IMG/VR virus record: IMGVR_UViG_3300031612_000089
Span: 1-21,581 of that record
DNA length: 21,581 nt
DNA from: a virus
Reading direction: 5' to 3' (one strand)
The notes beneath the pieces are model-generated. The model ran no database searches, was not told where the DNA came from, and was given only the letters and a program-made list of their open reading frames with translations. This document shows positions 20,028-21,581 of the stretch, in pieces (positions within the stretch are counted from its first letter, which is position 1; each line of letters begins with the position of its first letter). Both the position numbers and the translations under genes were made by a program.

Positions 20028-20055
20028 GCTCGTGAACTACGGGCCCACCCTCCCT
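20028..20055 (+). repeat. 28-nt GC-rich repeat, copy D
   Basis: GCTCGTG-AACTA-CGGGCCCACCCTCCCT followed by GTATAAA. It is the most divergent copy (loses the TTCG) and marks the right border of the accessory region, between the hairpin at 19960 and the terL promoter. The rest of 19983-20092 holds no gene. Confidence 0.83.
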
Positions 20056-20092
20056 GTATAAATTAGGGGTCCCAGTATATTTCTCTTTAGGG

Positions 20093-20120
20093 TTGGATTT
20101 ACAGATAGACGTGCTATAAA
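20093..20120 (+). promoter_or_regulatory. terL promoter with extended -10
   Basis: TTGGAT (20093-20098), 16-nt spacer, TATAAA (20115-20120), with TGC directly before it as an extended -10. No TCCCATA box is present, so it is outside the accessory regulon. RNA should start near 20127. Confidence 0.68.
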
Positions 20121-20126
20121 ATCGTT

Positions 20127-20177
20127 ATGAGAAAAAATAAGGTGTTAAAAAAATATTACAAAAAAATTTATGGATGA
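20127..20177 (+). CDS. Possible 16-residue leader peptide before terL
   Basis: ATG at 20127 opens a 16-codon frame, MRKNKVLKKYYKKIYG, whose stop (TGA 20175-20177) overlaps the terL start region by 8 nt. It lies at the predicted RNA start, so it would be leaderless, and terL itself has no ribosome binding site, so translation of terL could be coupled to this peptide. It is strongly basic. Existence is uncertain because such short frames arise by chance in A-rich DNA. Confidence 0.3.
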   Translation: MRKNKVLKKYYKKIYG

Positions 20178-21581
20178 AGACAAAATAAACAGGCTTCCGC
20201 CTGACGTTAAGAAACAGTTTCTTAAGCTTGGCTTAAAATTATCTGAAAAAAAAAATAAGAAAAAAATACATGATGATTTTCTTACCTTTGTAAAACATGT
20301 TTGGCCTGAGTTTATTGAAGGTGCACATCATAAAAAAATTGCAGAAAAATTTAACGACATAGCAAATAAAAAAATTAAAAGATTAATTATAAATATGCCA
20401 CCTAGACATACTAAGTCTGAGTTTGCATCTTTCTTACTTCCTGCCTGGATGGTAGGTCGTAAACCTGATTTAAAAATTATTCAATCGACTCACACAACAG
20501 AACTCGCGATCCGCTTTGGTCGAAAAGCTAAGACCTTAATGGATTCCCCTGAATACAAACAAGTCTTTGAGACTAGACTAAGAGAAGACTCGCAAGCCGC
20601 GGGCAAATGGGAAACTGAGCAAGGTGGTGAATATTATGCAGCTGGTGTTGGCTCTGCCATAACGGGACGTGGAGCGGACTTACTTATTATCGATGATCCT
20701 CACTCTGAGCAAGATGCTTTGAATATGACATCAATGGAACGTGCTTATGAATGGTACACATCAGGACCCCGACAAAGACTACAGCCGGGCGGAACGATTG
20801 TTGTGGTTATGACTAGATGGAATATGAAAGATCTAACTGGAATGTTACTTAAGAATCAAAAAGGATTAAAAACTGACCAATGGGAACTGATAGAATTTCC
20901 AGCCATACTACCATCGGGTAAATCTGTTTGGCCTGAGTATTGGGAAATAGGAGAATTAGAAACTGTTAAAGCATCGTTGAGCGTGGGTAAGTGGAACGCC
21001 CAATGGATGCAAAACCCAACGTCTGAAGAAGGCTCATTAATTAAAAGAGAATGGTGGCGAAAATGGGATAGGGACTATATTCCAAAATTACAACATGTCA
21101 TACAATCTTATGATACAGCTTTCTTAAAAAAAGAAACTGCCGATTACTCTGCTATTACAACGTGGGGTGTATTTCAAGAATCTATAGATTCTGCTCCAAA
21201 CCTAATGTTACTGGATGCAGTAAAAGAAAGATTAGAGTTTCCAGAACTACGTAAGAAGGCTAAAGAACAGTATGACTATTGGAAACCAGAAACGGTAATC
21301 ATCGAGGCTAAAGCATCTGGATTACCTTTAACTTATGAGTTGCGTAAAATGGGCATACCTGTTATAAACTTTACTCCTAGCAAAGGTAACGATAAACATG
21401 CTAGAGTTAACGCTGTGTCACCTCTCTTTGAGAGTGGACAAATTTGGGCGCCGGACGAAAAGTTCGCAGAAGAAGTTATAGAAGAGTGTGCATCATTTCC
21501 TTATGGCGATCATGATGATTTGGTGGATAGTATGACACAAGCGGTAATGAGATTCCGTCAAGGCGGATTCGTTGGTCATCC
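20170..21581 (+). CDS. terL: Terminase large subunit (partial, 3' end cut)
   Basis: ATG at 20170 opens a frame that continues to the window edge (470 codons). The N-terminal ATPase has a variant Walker A, MPPRHTKSEF (76-85), and Walker B LLIIDDPHSEQ (D175, D176). The TRWNMKDLTGM segment follows. The C-terminal RNase H-like nuclease has SYDTAF (D315), VIIEAKASG (E379) and GDHDDLVDSM (D449, D450). This is the phage packaging motor: it hydrolyses ATP to translocate DNA into the capsid and cuts the concatemer. The Walker A with R-H-T-K-S is usual in this TerL group. Few residues should be missing. It is on the opposite strand from terS. Confidence 0.96.
   Translation, partial: MDEDKINRLPPDVKKQFLKLGLKLSEKKNKKKIHDDFLTFVKHVWPEFIEGAHHKKIAEKFNDIANKKIKRLIINMPPRHTKSEFASFLLPAWMVGRKPDLKIIQSTHTTELAIRFGRKAKTLMDSPEYKQVFETRLREDSQAAGKWETEQGGEYYAAGVGSAITGRGADLLIIDDPHSEQDALNMTSMERAYEWYTSGPRQRLQPGGTIVVVMTRWNMKDLTGMLLKNQKGLKTDQWELIEFPAILPSGKSVWPEYWEIGELETVKASLSVGKWNAQWMQNPTSEEGSLIKREWWRKWDRDYIPKLQHVIQSYDTAFLKKETADYSAITTWGVFQESIDSAPNLMLLDAVKERLEFPELRKKAKEQYDYWKPETVIIEAKASGLPLTYELRKMGIPVINFTPSKGNDKHARVNAVSPLFESGQIWAPDEKFAEEVIEECASFPYGDHDDLVDSMTQAVMRFRQGGFVGH

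Noticed and set aside
16478-20055. CRISPR array from the four repeats
   Set aside because: Only four copies with spacings of roughly 0.5-2.2 kb containing genes and promoters; no uniform short spacers and no cas genes.
1-21581. Integrase, attachment site or insertion sequence
   Set aside because: No recombinase or transposase motif was found in any frame, and the 28-nt repeats are direct rather than terminal inverted repeats.

Overview
The window is part of a tailed-phage (Caudoviricetes) genome, or a prophage/metagenomic phage contig. The evidence is a full phage replication set (SNF2-type and UvrD-type helicases, archaeo-eukaryotic-type primase, family A DNA polymerase, PD-(D/E)XK exonuclease), small and large terminase subunits, and many tiny overlapping genes. 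Most of it is AT-rich, with A/G-rich ribosome binding sites and ATGA or TAATG gene junctions. This fits phages of low-GC marine bacteria (SAR11/SAR116-type podoviruses carry similar sets), but the host assignment is inference. No integrase, tRNA, rRNA or CRISPR array was found.

Layout. (1) 1-1568, minus strand: the end of an unknown gene and an SNF2-family helicase. (2) 1587-1623: a divergent promoter region. (3) 1640-9375, plus strand: the replication operon, with two unknown proteins, an SSB-like protein, primase, a small coiled-coil protein, UvrD/Dda-like helicase, DUF3310 protein, DNA polymerase and a conserved unknown. (4) 9388-11468: small membrane, secreted, zinc-binding and basic proteins. 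(5) 11619-14685: a second plus-strand unit with a putative ribbon-helix-helix regulator, a DnaJ-type zinc-finger peptide, a SET-domain protein, small proteins, an HNH endonuclease, a RecB/Cas4-like exonuclease and a 24-residue membrane peptide. (6) 14706-14950: non-coding, with six TGTGCCA/TGGCACA boxes followed by a very AT-rich stretch; a candidate replication origin or operator array. (7) 14971-16485: two small plus-strand genes, the terminase small subunit on the minus strand, a small lipoprotein and a VRR-NUC-like nuclease. (8) 16478-20055: an accessory region punctuated by four copies of a 28-nt GC-rich repeat, described below. (9) 20093-21581: promoter, 16-codon leader ORF and the terminase large subunit, cut by the window end.

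The accessory region is the most unusual part. The same 28-nt sequence (GCTCGTG...CGGGCCCACCCTCCC) occurs four times in one orientation. It divides the region into a GP88-like gene (minus), a ~400-nt structured stretch without ORFs that has its own strong minus-strand promoter (putative ncRNA), and four plus-strand genes of unknown function. Five promoters here share TTGAC(A/T), a 16-nt spacer and a TATA-like -10. All carry a TATGGGA/TCCCATA box in the spacer, just after the -10, or both; at 19639-19662 the two halves form a perfect inverted repeat. A related box lies at the promoter in front of the ribbon-helix-helix gene at 11619, suggesting one regulator for all of them (inference). Part of this region (about 16340-17520) is GC-rich, unlike the rest.

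The small and large terminase genes are on opposite strands about 4.2 kb apart, with this region between them, which suggests cassettes were inserted into the packaging locus.
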